DNA of 64,000 bases from Snodgrassella alvi (GTDB lineage Bacteria; Pseudomonadota; Gammaproteobacteria; Burkholderiales; Neisseriaceae). The notes under the pieces were generated by a model. The model saw only the letters and a list, made by a program, of their open reading frames with translations. It did not search any database and was not told the DNA's origin. The DNA lies in the NCBI RefSeq assembly GCF_040741455.2, contig NZ_CP160328.2:868001-932000 (forward strand), read 5' to 3'. This document shows positions 40,142-49,581 of this stretch, one piece after another (positions within the stretch are counted from its first letter, which is position 1; every line of letters begins with the position of its first letter). The position numbers and the translations under genes are program-made.

Positions 40142-41329
40142 TTAGCGCTGAACCAAAAGCTGAGCAAGCCGCTCAATAATAGCAATTGCCGTATCGTCTT
40201 TACTCATTTGCGGCAAAACGGTTTCCTGTTCATCATCCAATAGTATCACCTGATTTGTGGCTTTACCCATGGCCTGACTAACCTCATTCGCAACCAACAG
40301 AGGCACACCTTTCTTCACTCGCTTAGCACGTGCATGTTCCAGCACATGCTCACTTTCAGCAGCAAATCCAACACAGAAAGGTGCATCCGGCCGGCCGGCC
40401 ACCGTAGCGAGAATGTCAGGATTCTCCGTAAGCTCAATTACCGGCGCCTTTTGTCCAGCCTGTTTTTTTAGTTTATGTTCACTACGGTTGCTGACCTTGT
40501 AATCGGCTACCGCTGCCACCGCAATAAAAACATCCTGCTGTGGCAGTAATCGCTGTACTGCCGCCAGCATCTCGTCAGCACTGCTTACCTGTTCAGCAAA
40601 AGCCATCCCAGCTGCCAGCGGCGTCTGAATCTGTCCGTACACCAGAGAAACACTCGCACCAGCAGCGCGGCAAGCCCGCGCTAGAGCCATACCCATCTGT
40701 CCGCTTGATATATTGGTAATCCCGCGCACTGGATCAATAGCCTCAAATGTTGCTCCGGCTGTAATCAAGACACGCTTTCCAGCCAGCAGCGGCACTGTCC
40801 ATACATCAGCCAGCAATTCAGCCAATTCGGCCGCTTCCAGCATACGCCCGCTTCCCACCTCACCACAGGCCTGCTCTCCATCAGCCGGTCCTAGTATCTG
40901 TATCCTATCCTGTCGCAACAAAGCTAAATTGCGTTGATTGGCCGGATTATTCCACATTTGTACATTCATAGCTGGCGCCACTGCCAGCGGGCAACTGCGT
41001 GCCGAAGCCAACGTGGTAAGCAAATTATCCGCCATCCCATGGGCAATTTTAGCCAGAGTATTTGCAGAAGCCGGCGCAATCAGCATCACATCAGCCTGAC
41101 GGCTCAGATTAATATGTGCCATACCATTACCGGATAAACCATCATGCGTATCCAGCAACACCGGTTCTCCGCTCAGAGCCTGAAAAGTAGTCGGGCTGAC
41201 AAAATCAGTGGCTGCCTTTGTCATCACCACATTCACCTGATGTCCTGCCTTTTTCAGCAGCCGAACCAGCTCACAGCATTTGTATGCAGCAATCCCACCA
41301 CAAATACCTAACAATACCTTCTTCTTCAT
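40142..41329 (-). CDS. coaBC: Bifunctional phosphopantothenoylcysteine decarboxylase/phosphopantothenate-cysteine ligase
   Basis: Two consecutive steps of coenzyme A synthesis. 395 residues. The N-terminal flavin-dependent CoaC half (about 1-185) shows LLGICGGIAAYKCCELVRLL, the HINLSRQADVMLIAPASANTLAK segment and PAMNVQMWNNPANQRN. The CoaB half shows LITAGATFEAIDPVRGITNISSGQMG and VGFAAESE. The ATG at 41329 has AGGG seven bases upstream; an ATG two codons earlier lacks spacing. Confidence 0.97.
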   Translation of the reverse strand: MKKKVLLGICGGIAAYKCCELVRLLKKAGHQVNVVMTKAATDFVSPTTFQALSGEPVLLDTHDGLSGNGMAHINLSRQADVMLIAPASANTLAKIAHGMADNLLTTLASARSCPLAVAPAMNVQMWNNPANQRNLALLRQDRIQILGPADGEQACGEVGSGRMLEAAELAELLADVWTVPLLAGKRVLITAGATFEAIDPVRGITNISSGQMGMALARACRAAGASVSLVYGQIQTPLAAGMAFAEQVSSADEMLAAVQRLLPQQDVFIAVAAVADYKVSNRSEHKLKKQAGQKAPVIELTENPDILATVAGRPDAPFCVGFAAESEHVLEHARAKRVKKGVPLLVANEVSQAMGKATNQVILLDDEQETVLPQMSKDDTAIAIIERLAQLLVQR

Positions 41330-41335
41330 TACCAT

Positions 41336-41855
41336 ACCCTGAACTAGCCTGCAGCAAAAGCAACAGACAACTTAGCTGACCAGACAGAAAAATAAAACAA
41401 ACTAATTGATTAATAGAAAAAATTTTTGCATAATCAATCAACACCGCCCACAAGCTTTACAGCAAACAACGACGCACGTTGACTATAGCCCTGCAACAAA
41501 CTGACTACCCCAGCCTAAACGAAAATATAACAGACAATTATTACATGGTACACTAAGCAGCACAGCGGCTGCCAGCCACATCACAGCCAATCATCACAGC
41601 CATACCAAATCCTAACAAAAATTAATTCAGGTTAGTAAATTACCACTAAATACCTGATTTCATGCTAAGTTATACCCTGAGTGGAGAATTTAATTGTATT
41701 AACACTTAAATTTCATTGCCCCACACAAAATGCTTGCATACAATGCCTCCCCTAAAGCAGGAGCAGAATCGTTTTTGCACCGTTCTTTACACATTACTGT
41801 AAACATCCCTATGCCGAGCATTGGCTGGAACGATTTTTCTGGAGTAACACATATC
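41336..41855. other. Divergent region between coaBC and potG
   Basis: 520 bases. The left part holds the likely coaBC promoter. The right 126 bases are in frame with potG without a stop, but the potG family start is at 41856. No gene for a polyamine-binding protein is hidden here. Confidence 0.55.
41410..41437 (-). promoter_or_regulatory. Likely promoter of coaBC-dut
   Basis: On the minus strand TTGATT (41432-41437) and TATTAA (41410-41415) are 16 bases apart, about 80 bases before coaBC. Inverted TTGATTA and TAATCAA copies frame it. Confidence 0.45.
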
Positions 41856-42986
41856 ATGAGCGAAAACGCAACCACCAAGCCAGGTGCCGATCCCGCACAT
41901 TACTTACAGATTAAAGACATTGTCAAAACCTATGGCGACAACTACGCTGTAGACCATGTCAACCTTACCATCAAAAAAAATGAAATCTTCGCCTTGCTTG
42001 GCAGCTCCGGCAGTGGGAAATCAACGTTGTTACGCATGCTGGCTGGCATGGAAACGCCCACACAGGGACAGATTATCCTAGATGGTGAAGACATCACCAA
42101 ATTGCAGCCCTACGACCGCCCCATCAACATGATGTTCCAGAGCTATGCTCTGTTTCCTCACATGAGCGTTGAACAAAACATCGCCTTCGGTTTGAAACAA
42201 GACAAGCTACCTAAAGATGAAATCAGTGCACGGGTAGAAGAAATGCTGCGTCTAGTGCAAATGACAAAATACGCCAAACGCAAACCGCATCAGCTTTCCG
42301 GCGGCCAGCAGCAGCGTGTTGCACTAGCACGCAGTCTGGCCAAACGCCCTAAACTACTGCTTCTGGACGAACCGCTGGGTGCTCTCGATAAAAAACTGCG
42401 TCAGCAAACTCAGCTCGAACTAGTAAACACTTTGGAAAAAGTGGGCGCCACCTGCATTATGGTTACCCATGATCAGGAAGAAGCCATGACTATGGCCTCA
42501 CGCATTGCCATCATGTCCGACGGACAATTGCAGCAAGTCGGCACGCCTTCCGATATTTACGACTACCCCAACAGCCGTTTTACTGCTGAATTCATGGGTG
42601 AAACCAACATCCTTGCCGGCAAAGTGACTGAAGACGGTGCCGACCACACCATTATTCATTGCCCCGACCTGCAACAGCTGGTTTACCTCGGACACGGCAT
42701 TAGTGGTCCAGAAGATCAAAACATCTGGTTATCCATTCGCCCTGAAGACATTAACATTTATCGCGAACAACCGCAGCAGGAATACAACTGGACAGCCGGC
42801 ATTGTGAAAGAAATTGCCTATCTCGGTAGCTTCGGTATTTTCCATATCCAACTACCATCCGGCAAAATCATCAAAAGCCAAGTTTTATCCTCCTACTGGG
42901 AACAATACAGCATCCCCATGCCAACATGGGAAGAAAAAGTTTACATTAGCTGGCCAGACAATCAGGCAAGCCCGCTGACCCACTAA
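41856..42986 (+). CDS. potG: Putrescine ABC transporter ATP-binding protein PotG
   Basis: ATPase of a putrescine importer. 376 residues, the PotG length: Walker [12 protein letters not shown]-loop [12 protein letters not shown], signature [16 protein letters not shown], Walker [13 protein letters not shown], the switch His in [11 protein letters not shown], then a C-terminal TOBE-type regulatory domain. The sequence is closer to PotG than to PotA. GGAG lies 11 bases before the ATG. potH follows after 19 bases. Confidence 0.95.
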   Translation: MSENATTKPGADPAHYLQIKDIVKTYGDNYAVDHVNLTIKKNEIFALLGSSGSGKSTLLRMLAGMETPTQGQIILDGEDITKLQPYDRPINMMFQSYALFPHMSVEQNIAFGLKQDKLPKDEISARVEEMLRLVQMTKYAKRKPHQLSGGQQQRVALARSLAKRPKLLLLDEPLGALDKKLRQQTQLELVNTLEKVGATCIMVTHDQEEAMTMASRIAIMSDGQLQQVGTPSDIYDYPNSRFTAEFMGETNILAGKVTEDGADHTIIHCPDLQQLVYLGHGISGPEDQNIWLSIRPEDINIYREQPQQEYNWTAGIVKEIAYLGSFGIFHIQLPSGKIIKSQVLSSYWEQYSIPMPTWEEKVYISWPDNQASPLTH

Positions 42987-43005
42987 CAGCTGCAGGAGCT
43001 TAAAC

Positions 43006-43974
43006 ATGAACTGGTTTAACCGTCTCAAAGGCCTGCGTCCTTCACAGGGTCTTGTTATAGGCATTCCTTACATCTGGCTGCTGGTACTATTTCTGGTACC
43101 CTTTTTCATCGTACTCAAAATCAGCTTTGCCGAACAGGATATTGCCATTCCGCCGTATACCCCGCTGTATCACATCGACGGCGAACTGGGTCGGGTAAAC
43201 ATATTGGTCAGCTATCAGAATTACGCCGATATCTTCAACGATTTTTGGCATTCACTCGGACAAATGCTGCTCGGTAATCGCGGCGACAACATCTATCTGC
43301 TGACATACTGGTTATCCATTAAAACCGCCCTTACTACCACTGTAATCTGCCTGCTTGCCGGCTATCCGATTGCTTACGCCATCGCGCGCGCACCTGAAAA
43401 AATCCGCAACGGTCTGTTACTGACTATCATGCTGCCATTCTGGACCTCATTTCTGCTGCGAGTTTATGCGTGGATGAGTCTGCTCGGCCATAACGGCATC
43501 ATCAATACCTATTTAATAAAATGGGGACTGATCAGCCATCCGATAGACATGTTTTACAACTCATTTTCCCTGAATCTCGTCATGGTATACGCTTACCTGC
43601 CATTTATGATTCTGCCTTTGTACACCCAGTTGGTAAAACTGGATAATCGCCTGCTCGAAGCAGCCGCAGACTTAGGTGCCGGCCCGATTAAAGCCTTCGT
43701 ATCCATCACCCTGCCCTTATCCAAAGCCGGCATCATTTCCGGCTCCATGCTGGTATTTATACCCGCCGTAGGCGAATTTGTGATTCCTGAGTTGGTAGGC
43801 GGTCCTGAAAATCTGATGATTGGTAAAGTTTTATGGCAGGCATTCTTCGACCAAAACAACTGGCCGCTAGCTTCTGCCGTAGCCGTCATCATGGTAATGC
43901 TGCTGGTTATCCCAATTGCTTTATTCCACCGTTACGAAAATCGTGAAATTGAAGAAGGAGCCAACCATGCATAA
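43006..43974 (+). CDS. potH: Putrescine ABC transporter permease PotH
   Basis: Inner-membrane permease of 322 residues with about six helices. The start region GLVIGIPYIWLLVLFLVPFFIVLKISFAE and the IPPYTPL segment resemble E. coli PotH. The EAA loop that docks the ATPase reads LLEAAADLGAGPIKAFVSITLPLSKAGI. It overlaps the next gene by eight bases. Confidence 0.95.
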   Translation: MNWFNRLKGLRPSQGLVIGIPYIWLLVLFLVPFFIVLKISFAEQDIAIPPYTPLYHIDGELGRVNILVSYQNYADIFNDFWHSLGQMLLGNRGDNIYLLTYWLSIKTALTTTVICLLAGYPIAYAIARAPEKIRNGLLLTIMLPFWTSFLLRVYAWMSLLGHNGIINTYLIKWGLISHPIDMFYNSFSLNLVMVYAYLPFMILPLYTQLVKLDNRLLEAAADLGAGPIKAFVSITLPLSKAGIISGSMLVFIPAVGEFVIPELVGGPENLMIGKVLWQAFFDQNNWPLASAVAVIMVMLLVIPIALFHRYENREIEEGANHA

Positions 43975-44851
43975 GCACACATCGTCTTGGTTTCTAAGAG
44001 GCATGCTGTTTTTGGGATTGGCTTTTTTGTACATGCCACTGGTTATTCTGATTATCTACTCCTTCAACAACTCAAGGCTAGTCACCGTATGGGGCGGCTT
44101 TTCTACGCAGTGGTACGGCAAGTTATTACAAAATGAGCAGATACTGGATGCCGCATGGTTGTCAGTACGTATAGCCCTGTGTTCGGCCGCAGCAGCCGTT
44201 ATTCTGGGCACACTCGCTGGCTACGCCCTCTCACGCATCAAGCGTTTCCGAGGCAATACCCTGTTTGCAGGTATGGTATCCGCACCAATGGTGATGCCTG
44301 ACATCATCACTGGCCTGTCTATGCTGTTGCTGATTATTCAGGTACAGATGCTGTTACAAAACAGCGCTTTCAGCTTTTTGTATTTCGAACGCGGCTTTTT
44401 TACTATTTGGCTAGGTCACACCACCCTGTGCATGGCTTATGTAACAGTGATTATCCGCTCGCGTTTATCGGAGCTGAATCAGTCACTGGAAGAAGCAGCC
44501 AAAGATCTTGGCGCAAGGCCATTAAAAGTATTTTTCTTGATTACCTTGCCATCCATCGCACCAGCCATCGCTTCAGGTTTTCTGTTATCCATCACCCTGT
44601 CACTGGACGATTTGGTTATAACTTCCTTCCTATCCGGCCCCGGCTCCTCCACCTTGCCCATGATAATTTTCTCCAAAATCAAACTGGGTCTGGATCCACA
44701 AATGAACGTACTGGCCACCATTATCATTGCATTGGTCGGCACACTGGTTATCGGCATCAACTACTTCATGATGAGGCAAAATACCCGTCGCGAACGCGAA
44801 ATGGCCGAGGCCTATCGACAGAGTCAACTACTGGAAGCCAGTAAATCATAA
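43967..44851 (+). CDS. potI: Putrescine ABC transporter permease PotI
   Basis: Second permease, 294 residues with six predicted helices. The EAA loop is LEEAAKDLGARPLKVFFLITLPSIAPAI and is followed by SLDDLVITSFLSGPGSSTLPM, typical of PotI/PotC. The start at 43967 has a GAAGGAG ribosome site within the end of potH; an earlier in-frame start at 43916 is unlikely. The matching binding protein PotF is not in the window. Confidence 0.95.
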   Translation: MHKHTSSWFLRGMLFLGLAFLYMPLVILIIYSFNNSRLVTVWGGFSTQWYGKLLQNEQILDAAWLSVRIALCSAAAAVILGTLAGYALSRIKRFRGNTLFAGMVSAPMVMPDIITGLSMLLLIIQVQMLLQNSAFSFLYFERGFFTIWLGHTTLCMAYVTVIIRSRLSELNQSLEEAAKDLGARPLKVFFLITLPSIAPAIASGFLLSITLSLDDLVITSFLSGPGSSTLPMIIFSKIKLGLDPQMNVLATIIIALVGTLVIGINYFMMRQNTRREREMAEAYRQSQLLEASKS

Positions 44852-44862
44852 TATCCCAGCAC

Positions 44863-44897
44863 AGCAGTTATCCAGACAAACGATAACTGCTTTTTTA
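44863..44897 (+). terminator. Terminator of potGHI
   Basis: Stem AGCAGTTATC / GATAACTGCT with a nine-base loop followed by a T-run. It separates the transporter from the oxidase gene, possibly with partial read-through. Confidence 0.88.
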
Positions 44898-44925
44898 TTT
44901 CTGCACTCAGATTCCCACCATACTC

Positions 44926-46239
44926 ATGTCTGACACATTCCTTTCAGCCGAACCAGTACATAGCTACTATCAGGCCAGCCAGCACCAACACACACAATAT
45001 CCGAGCTTACAAGGTCTTTTAGAAGTAGAAACATGCATCATCGGTGGAGGTCTCAGCGGTATTGGCACTGCCTTACCACTGGCTCAGCAGCATCGCAGCG
45101 TTGCCCTTATAGAAGCAGCACAGATTGGCTACGGAGCTTCCGGTCGCAATGGGGGTCAGGTAATTTATGGCTATGCAGCTGAAATGAGCAAGATAGCCAG
45201 TATGATTGGCCAGCAAAATGCACAGACCTTATGGAAGTGGAGCTGCGAAGCCGTCAATCTAGTAGAACAGCAAATACGGGAATACAACATATATTGCGAC
45301 TGGCAGCGCGGCTATGCTCATGTTGCCATTCGCCCGCACCATATGCATGCTTTAACAGCATGGGTAAAGGAAGCAGCCACAAACTACCAGTTTCATGATT
45401 ATCAAATTTGGAATCAGACTCAGTTGCAACAGCAATTGGCCAGTGAGCGCTACTGTGGGGCTATTTTTGACCAGCTGGCTGGGCATCTGCATCCGCTTAA
45501 TTACACCCATGGGCTGGCAAAAGCTGCCGCCAGCGCAGGGGCATTATTATTCGAACATTCACCCATGCTCAATCTTGAACCATGGCAACACGGCTATCGT
45601 ATTACCACACCGAATGGCTCTATAGTTTCCAAAAACGTGGTACTAGCCGTTAACGCCTTTACCCGTAGCCTGCACCACCCTCTTACTCAAACACTGGAAA
45701 GCAAAATTCTGCCGGTAGGCACCTACATGATTGCCACTGAACCACTAGGTGAACAAGCGCCGCAGCTTATCCGCAACAACATGGCCGTATGTGATACCCG
45801 CTTTGTACTGGATTATTTCCGCCTTAGTGCTGACAACCGACTACTTTTCGGTGGCAAAGTCAATTATTCCGGCCAAGAACCTGCTCAGCAACAACTTATA
45901 CGCAGCATGCGCAGCGATATGCTAAAAGTGTTTCCACAGCTGAATGACGTACGAATAGAATATACTTGGGGCGGACGGGTAGACATTAGCATGAATCGAG
46001 CTCCTCATTTCGGCCGTCTCAATCCACAACTTTATTTTTTACAAGGATTTTCCGGTCACGGCATGGCTGCTACCGGGCTAGGTGGGCAGATAATTGCCGA
46101 AGCCATCAGCGGAGATGACAGCCGCCTGCGTTTATTTGAAACCATCCCGCATCGAAACTTTCCGGGTGGTAAGCTGCTGCGCCTACCGTCACAATGGTTG
46201 GGCGTTGCTTATTACCGTCTAAAAGATTTATTACCTTAA
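44926..46239 (+). CDS. FAD-dependent amine oxidoreductase, PuuB-like (gamma-glutamylputrescine oxidase family)
   Basis: 437-residue DAO-family flavoenzyme. The ADP-binding motif is VETCIIGGGLSGIGTALPLA (about residues 34-53), and the GYGASGRNGGQVIYGYAAE segment follows. FSGHGMAATGLGGQIIAEAI near the C-terminus closes the FAD site. This pattern matches PuuB/OrdL proteins, which oxidise gamma-glutamylputrescine. Its place just after a putrescine importer supports putrescine catabolism, although PuuA, PuuC and PuuD are not present here. Confidence 0.87.
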   Translation: MSDTFLSAEPVHSYYQASQHQHTQYPSLQGLLEVETCIIGGGLSGIGTALPLAQQHRSVALIEAAQIGYGASGRNGGQVIYGYAAEMSKIASMIGQQNAQTLWKWSCEAVNLVEQQIREYNIYCDWQRGYAHVAIRPHHMHALTAWVKEAATNYQFHDYQIWNQTQLQQQLASERYCGAIFDQLAGHLHPLNYTHGLAKAAASAGALLFEHSPMLNLEPWQHGYRITTPNGSIVSKNVVLAVNAFTRSLHHPLTQTLESKILPVGTYMIATEPLGEQAPQLIRNNMAVCDTRFVLDYFRLSADNRLLFGGKVNYSGQEPAQQQLIRSMRSDMLKVFPQLNDVRIEYTWGGRVDISMNRAPHFGRLNPQLYFLQGFSGHGMAATGLGGQIIAEAISGDDSRLRLFETIPHRNFPGGKLLRLPSQWLGVAYYRLKDLLP

Positions 46240-46306
46240 ATTAAAGAGTAACCAACCCAACTATAGTACAATCAATTCCCAGTTTTAAAATTCAGCAGTA
46301 AATTAC

Positions 46307-47089
46307 ATGTCCGTTTCCGATACTCATGCTTTTTATCAACACGCTCTAGAACAATGCCTACGCATACAAACCGGCCTGATGCAAAGCCATACACTGGCAA
46401 ACGGAGAAAAAGTTTGGGTTCGGCAGGCAGGGGCACGCAACAGTATATGGCGCTATCGCTTATTAAAAATTGTTCAGAAAATCAGTGGAATAGACATTCT
46501 ACTACCCGTACCCAATCTGGGTGGTATATCCTCATTGCAAACCGAAGCAACCCGCCTGCAAACACTTAGCACAGCTGGGGTACAGGTACCGACTATTCTG
46601 GCTCAGCAGCCTGATGCTTTAATGATTAGCCACATGGGCGAACACAATCTGGAAAAAGAGTGGAAAAAGCAAAAATCCGAGCCTGAAATCCTGCTGCAAC
46701 GCTGGCAACTTGGCCTTAACGCGATAGAAGATGTTCACAGGCGCAACCAATATCTAAGTGAAACCTTTGCTCGCAACATGATTTATATCAACCATAACAG
46801 CATTGGCTTTATAGATTTTGAAGACGATCCATTGTCTGTAATGACTTTGCCACACTGCCATGCACGCGATTGGTTATGCTATCTACATTCCGGAGCTCGT
46901 TTAATGCAGGATTTTGGCGTTGCCGAACAGGCAAAAGCATTGTGGGACAGTATTCTACAACAACAGCCACAAGAGGTGTTTCAGACAGTAGCCAAAAGCC
47001 TGCGTAAGATTCGTTGGATGCGCCATTTCAACGCCAACATTTATGGTAAGGACACAATCAAACTGGCCGCCATGGCTACTTTTGCCTAA
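46307..47089 (+). CDS. Protein-kinase-fold protein (BUD32/Kdo-kinase-like)
   Basis: 260 residues with a kinase-like fold: a possible ATP-binding strand GEKVWVRQAG, an alpha-C region QTEATRLQTLSTAGVQVPTI with the conserved Glu, a catalytic-loop region HRRNQYLSETFARNMIY and the metal-binding IGFIDFEDD in place of DFG. The usual catalytic Asp of the HxD motif is not evident, so activity is uncertain. The family includes lipopolysaccharide (Kdo/heptose) kinases and BUD32-like proteins. It follows the oxidase gene by 67 bases and ends in its own terminator. Confidence 0.75.
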   Translation: MSVSDTHAFYQHALEQCLRIQTGLMQSHTLANGEKVWVRQAGARNSIWRYRLLKIVQKISGIDILLPVPNLGGISSLQTEATRLQTLSTAGVQVPTILAQQPDALMISHMGEHNLEKEWKKQKSEPEILLQRWQLGLNAIEDVHRRNQYLSETFARNMIYINHNSIGFIDFEDDPLSVMTLPHCHARDWLCYLHSGARLMQDFGVAEQAKALWDSILQQQPQEVFQTVAKSLRKIRWMRHFNANIYGKDTIKLAAMATFA

Positions 47090-47136
47090 GCCCAGATTTT
47101 CACGTTCTTCCTGCACAGATTAAGCATCCAAAGCAA

Positions 47137-47175
47137 AAGGCTGTAGCCATCTTAAGAGCTACAGCCTTGTTTTTT
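47137..47175. terminator. Terminator between the kinase-like gene and fnr
   Basis: Perfect stem AAGGCTGTAGC / GCTACAGCCTT with a ten-base loop, then GTTTTTT on the plus strand; TTTTGCTTT follows on the minus strand, so it may also end fnr. Confidence 0.9.
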
Positions 47176-47190
47176 ACTCAGCTTGAAAAT

Positions 47191-47931
47191 TTATCCAACT
47201 GCCTTCTGACAATGCATAACCATCTCCTGCAACATCCACGGCTGCAACAGCTGAATATGTTTATGCTCCACTTTAATCCAGCCTTCTTGCTGGAATTTCG
47301 ACAAAGTACGACTTACCGTTTCCAGCTTTAGTCCCAGATAGCTGCCAATTTCTTCACGTGACATCCGCAAAATAAAATCATTGGCGGCAAATCCACGGAA
47401 ACTCAAGCGATGCGACAAATTAACCAAAAAGCCGGCCAAACGTTCTTCTGCACGCATATTGCCCAGCATTAGCATCAGTTCCTGTGTGCGGAGAATTTCC
47501 TGACTCATCAACCGATAAAAATGTATCTGCAATGAAGGCAACAAACTACCGGCATCCTCCATATTATTAAACGGCAGCTCACACACCTCACTATCTTCCA
47601 GCGCCACCGCATCACAGCCATGATTGTTGTTACAAATACCATCCAGACCCAGCAGTTCACCAGACATAAAAAAACCAGTTACCTGATCCCGACCATCCTG
47701 ACTATTGACTATCGTTTTAAAAAAGCCAGTACGCACAGCAAAAATTGCTGTGAAAGGTTCACCGGCACGAAACAGATATTCACCTTTTTTCAGGCGACGG
47801 CTCTGGCGAATAATTGCTCCAAGATCAGTGAGTTCACGTTCTTTCAGCATCACCGGCATACAAAGAATATGCAAAGAACATTTCTCACACAGTTTTTGAA
47901 CTATTTCGCCCTGTTTATGCAATCTGATCAT
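47191..47931 (-). CDS. fnr: FNR-type oxygen-sensing transcription regulator
   Basis: CRP/FNR-family activator and repressor of anaerobic genes. 246 residues. Candidate [4Fe-4S] ligands are Cys15, Cys18 and Cys24 (CEKCSLHILC) plus Cys117 (EVCELPF), with the same spacing as Cys20/23/29/122 in E. coli FNR. The DNA-binding helix MSREEIGSYLGLKLETVSRTL has the E-x-x-S-R set that reads TTGAT half-sites. A TTGAC-N4-ATCAA site lies 56 bases upstream, between it and hemN. Confidence 0.95.
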   Translation of the reverse strand: MIRLHKQGEIVQKLCEKCSLHILCMPVMLKERELTDLGAIIRQSRRLKKGEYLFRAGEPFTAIFAVRTGFFKTIVNSQDGRDQVTGFFMSGELLGLDGICNNNHGCDAVALEDSEVCELPFNNMEDAGSLLPSLQIHFYRLMSQEILRTQELMLMLGNMRAEERLAGFLVNLSHRLSFRGFAANDFILRMSREEIGSYLGLKLETVSRTLSKFQQEGWIKVEHKHIQLLQPWMLQEMVMHCQKAVG

Positions 47932-47986
47932 AATTAATTTATTAAATACCGGTTATTTTCTGAGAAAGAACATCTATAACAACACA

Positions 47987-48000
47987 TTGACACAAATCAA
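47987..48000. promoter_or_regulatory. FNR-type binding site between fnr and hemN
   Basis: TTGACACAAATCAA matches the FNR consensus TTGAT-N4-ATCAA with one change. It lies 56 bases from the fnr start and 195 bases from the hemN start, so autoregulation of fnr is the closer fit; control of hemN is possible. Confidence 0.6.
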
Positions 48001-48195
48001 AATTATTTAAAACAATCATTCACTATACTGACATAATCAATTGAAATTTGCATCAGACCCTGTTCTAATGCAGAATAGACCTGATATGTAGCCAATGCTT
48101 TACTTTACTCGCGCATGTGCTTATTCTACCACAAATAATTATCACTCTTATCTATTTCCACCGAGCTTGCAAGACAGAATAATCACTACCAACAT

Positions 48196-49581
48196 ATGAA
48201 CACACGACGCTTCAACATCGAATTTGACCGCAACCTCATCGCATCCCTACCCTCATCCGGCCCACGCTACACATCCTACCCCACAGCAGACCGCTTTAAC
48301 ACCAGCTTTACCGCAGACCAATTGAAGTCTACCTTACAACAAAACATCGGCATACAGCCTGTATCGCTGTACGTACACGTTCCGTTCTGCAATACCATAT
48401 GCTATTACTGTGGCTGCAATAAAATCATCACCAAAGACACCAGCCGTGCTGATCTCTATATTCAGTATCTAGACAAAGAGCTGGCTTTACTGGCTCAGAA
48501 TTGGCGGGGTAAGCCTTTACTGGCACAACTGCATTTCGGCGGAGGTACACCCACTTTCCTCAATAACGAGCAGCTAAGCCACATCTTTGCCAGCATCAGC
48601 CGCTACTTCACGCTCACAACAGACGGCGAATATTCAATCGAAATAGACCCACGTAAAGTTACCGCTGATACCGTTACCCATCTGGGCAAACTTGGTTTTA
48701 ACCGCATGAGCGTCGGTATTCAGGATTTCAATCCAGCCGTACAGCAAGCGGTTAACCGCATTCAGAGCGAAGCCGAAACTCGGGACGTCATCGAAGCCGC
48801 GCGCTGTAATGGCTTTCACTCAGTCAGCGTGGACTTAATCTACGGCCTACCGCATCAGACAGAAGCATCTATGCACTGTACACTCAAACACGTGCTGGAA
48901 CTAATGCCGGATCGTATCGCCATGTATCACTATGCCCACCTGCCACATCTGTTTAAACCACAACGACGCATAGATACCAATGCTGTACCAGACAGCAGAG
49001 TCAAACTGGATATTCTGCAAAACACCGTTCAGTACCTGCTGGAACAAGGCTACATTTTTATCGGTATGGATCATTTTGCCAGACCAACCGACGAACTAGC
49101 CATCGCTCTGTCAGAGGGACGTCTACAACGCAATTTTCAAGGGTATTCTACGCATGCTGATTGTGATTTAATTGCTATAGGGGTGTCCAGCATTAGCAAA
49201 ATTGCCAACATTTATAGCCAGAATGAAAAAGAACTCACAGCCTACTATCAAGCACTAGATGAAGACCGCCTACCGGTAATGCGTGGATACCAGCTCAACG
49301 CTGATGATATTCTGCGCCGGCAAGTCATACAGGATTTAATGTGTCGCTTCCAGCTCAGTTTTCAAGATTACCGCGAAGCCATGCAGCAGCCTTTTCAAAC
49401 CTATTTCGCAACTGAACAGACTGATTTACAGCAACTTTCGCAATTAGGCCTGCTCAACCTCACCGATGAGCAACTTCAAGTTACCCCCAAAGGACGTCTG
49501 CTGATACGCAACATCGCCATGATATTTGACTACTACCTGCGACAAAAACGCACCGAAGCCCAATATTCGCGTACATTATAG
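48196..49581 (+). CDS. hemN: Oxygen-independent coproporphyrinogen III oxidase
   Basis: Radical-SAM enzyme that makes protoporphyrinogen IX without oxygen in heme synthesis. 461 residues, the true HemN length. The cluster motif is in HVPFCNTICYYCGCNKI, followed by LHFGGGTPTFL, EIDPRKVT, NRMSVGIQDFNPAVQQAVNRIQ and SVDLIYGLPHQT. Divergent from fnr, which fits anaerobic use. Confidence 0.98.
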   Translation: MNTRRFNIEFDRNLIASLPSSGPRYTSYPTADRFNTSFTADQLKSTLQQNIGIQPVSLYVHVPFCNTICYYCGCNKIITKDTSRADLYIQYLDKELALLAQNWRGKPLLAQLHFGGGTPTFLNNEQLSHIFASISRYFTLTTDGEYSIEIDPRKVTADTVTHLGKLGFNRMSVGIQDFNPAVQQAVNRIQSEAETRDVIEAARCNGFHSVSVDLIYGLPHQTEASMHCTLKHVLELMPDRIAMYHYAHLPHLFKPQRRIDTNAVPDSRVKLDILQNTVQYLLEQGYIFIGMDHFARPTDELAIALSEGRLQRNFQGYSTHADCDLIAIGVSSISKIANIYSQNEKELTAYYQALDEDRLPVMRGYQLNADDILRRQVIQDLMCRFQLSFQDYREAMQQPFQTYFATEQTDLQQLSQLGLLNLTDEQLQVTPKGRLLIRNIAMIFDYYLRQKRTEAQYSRTL

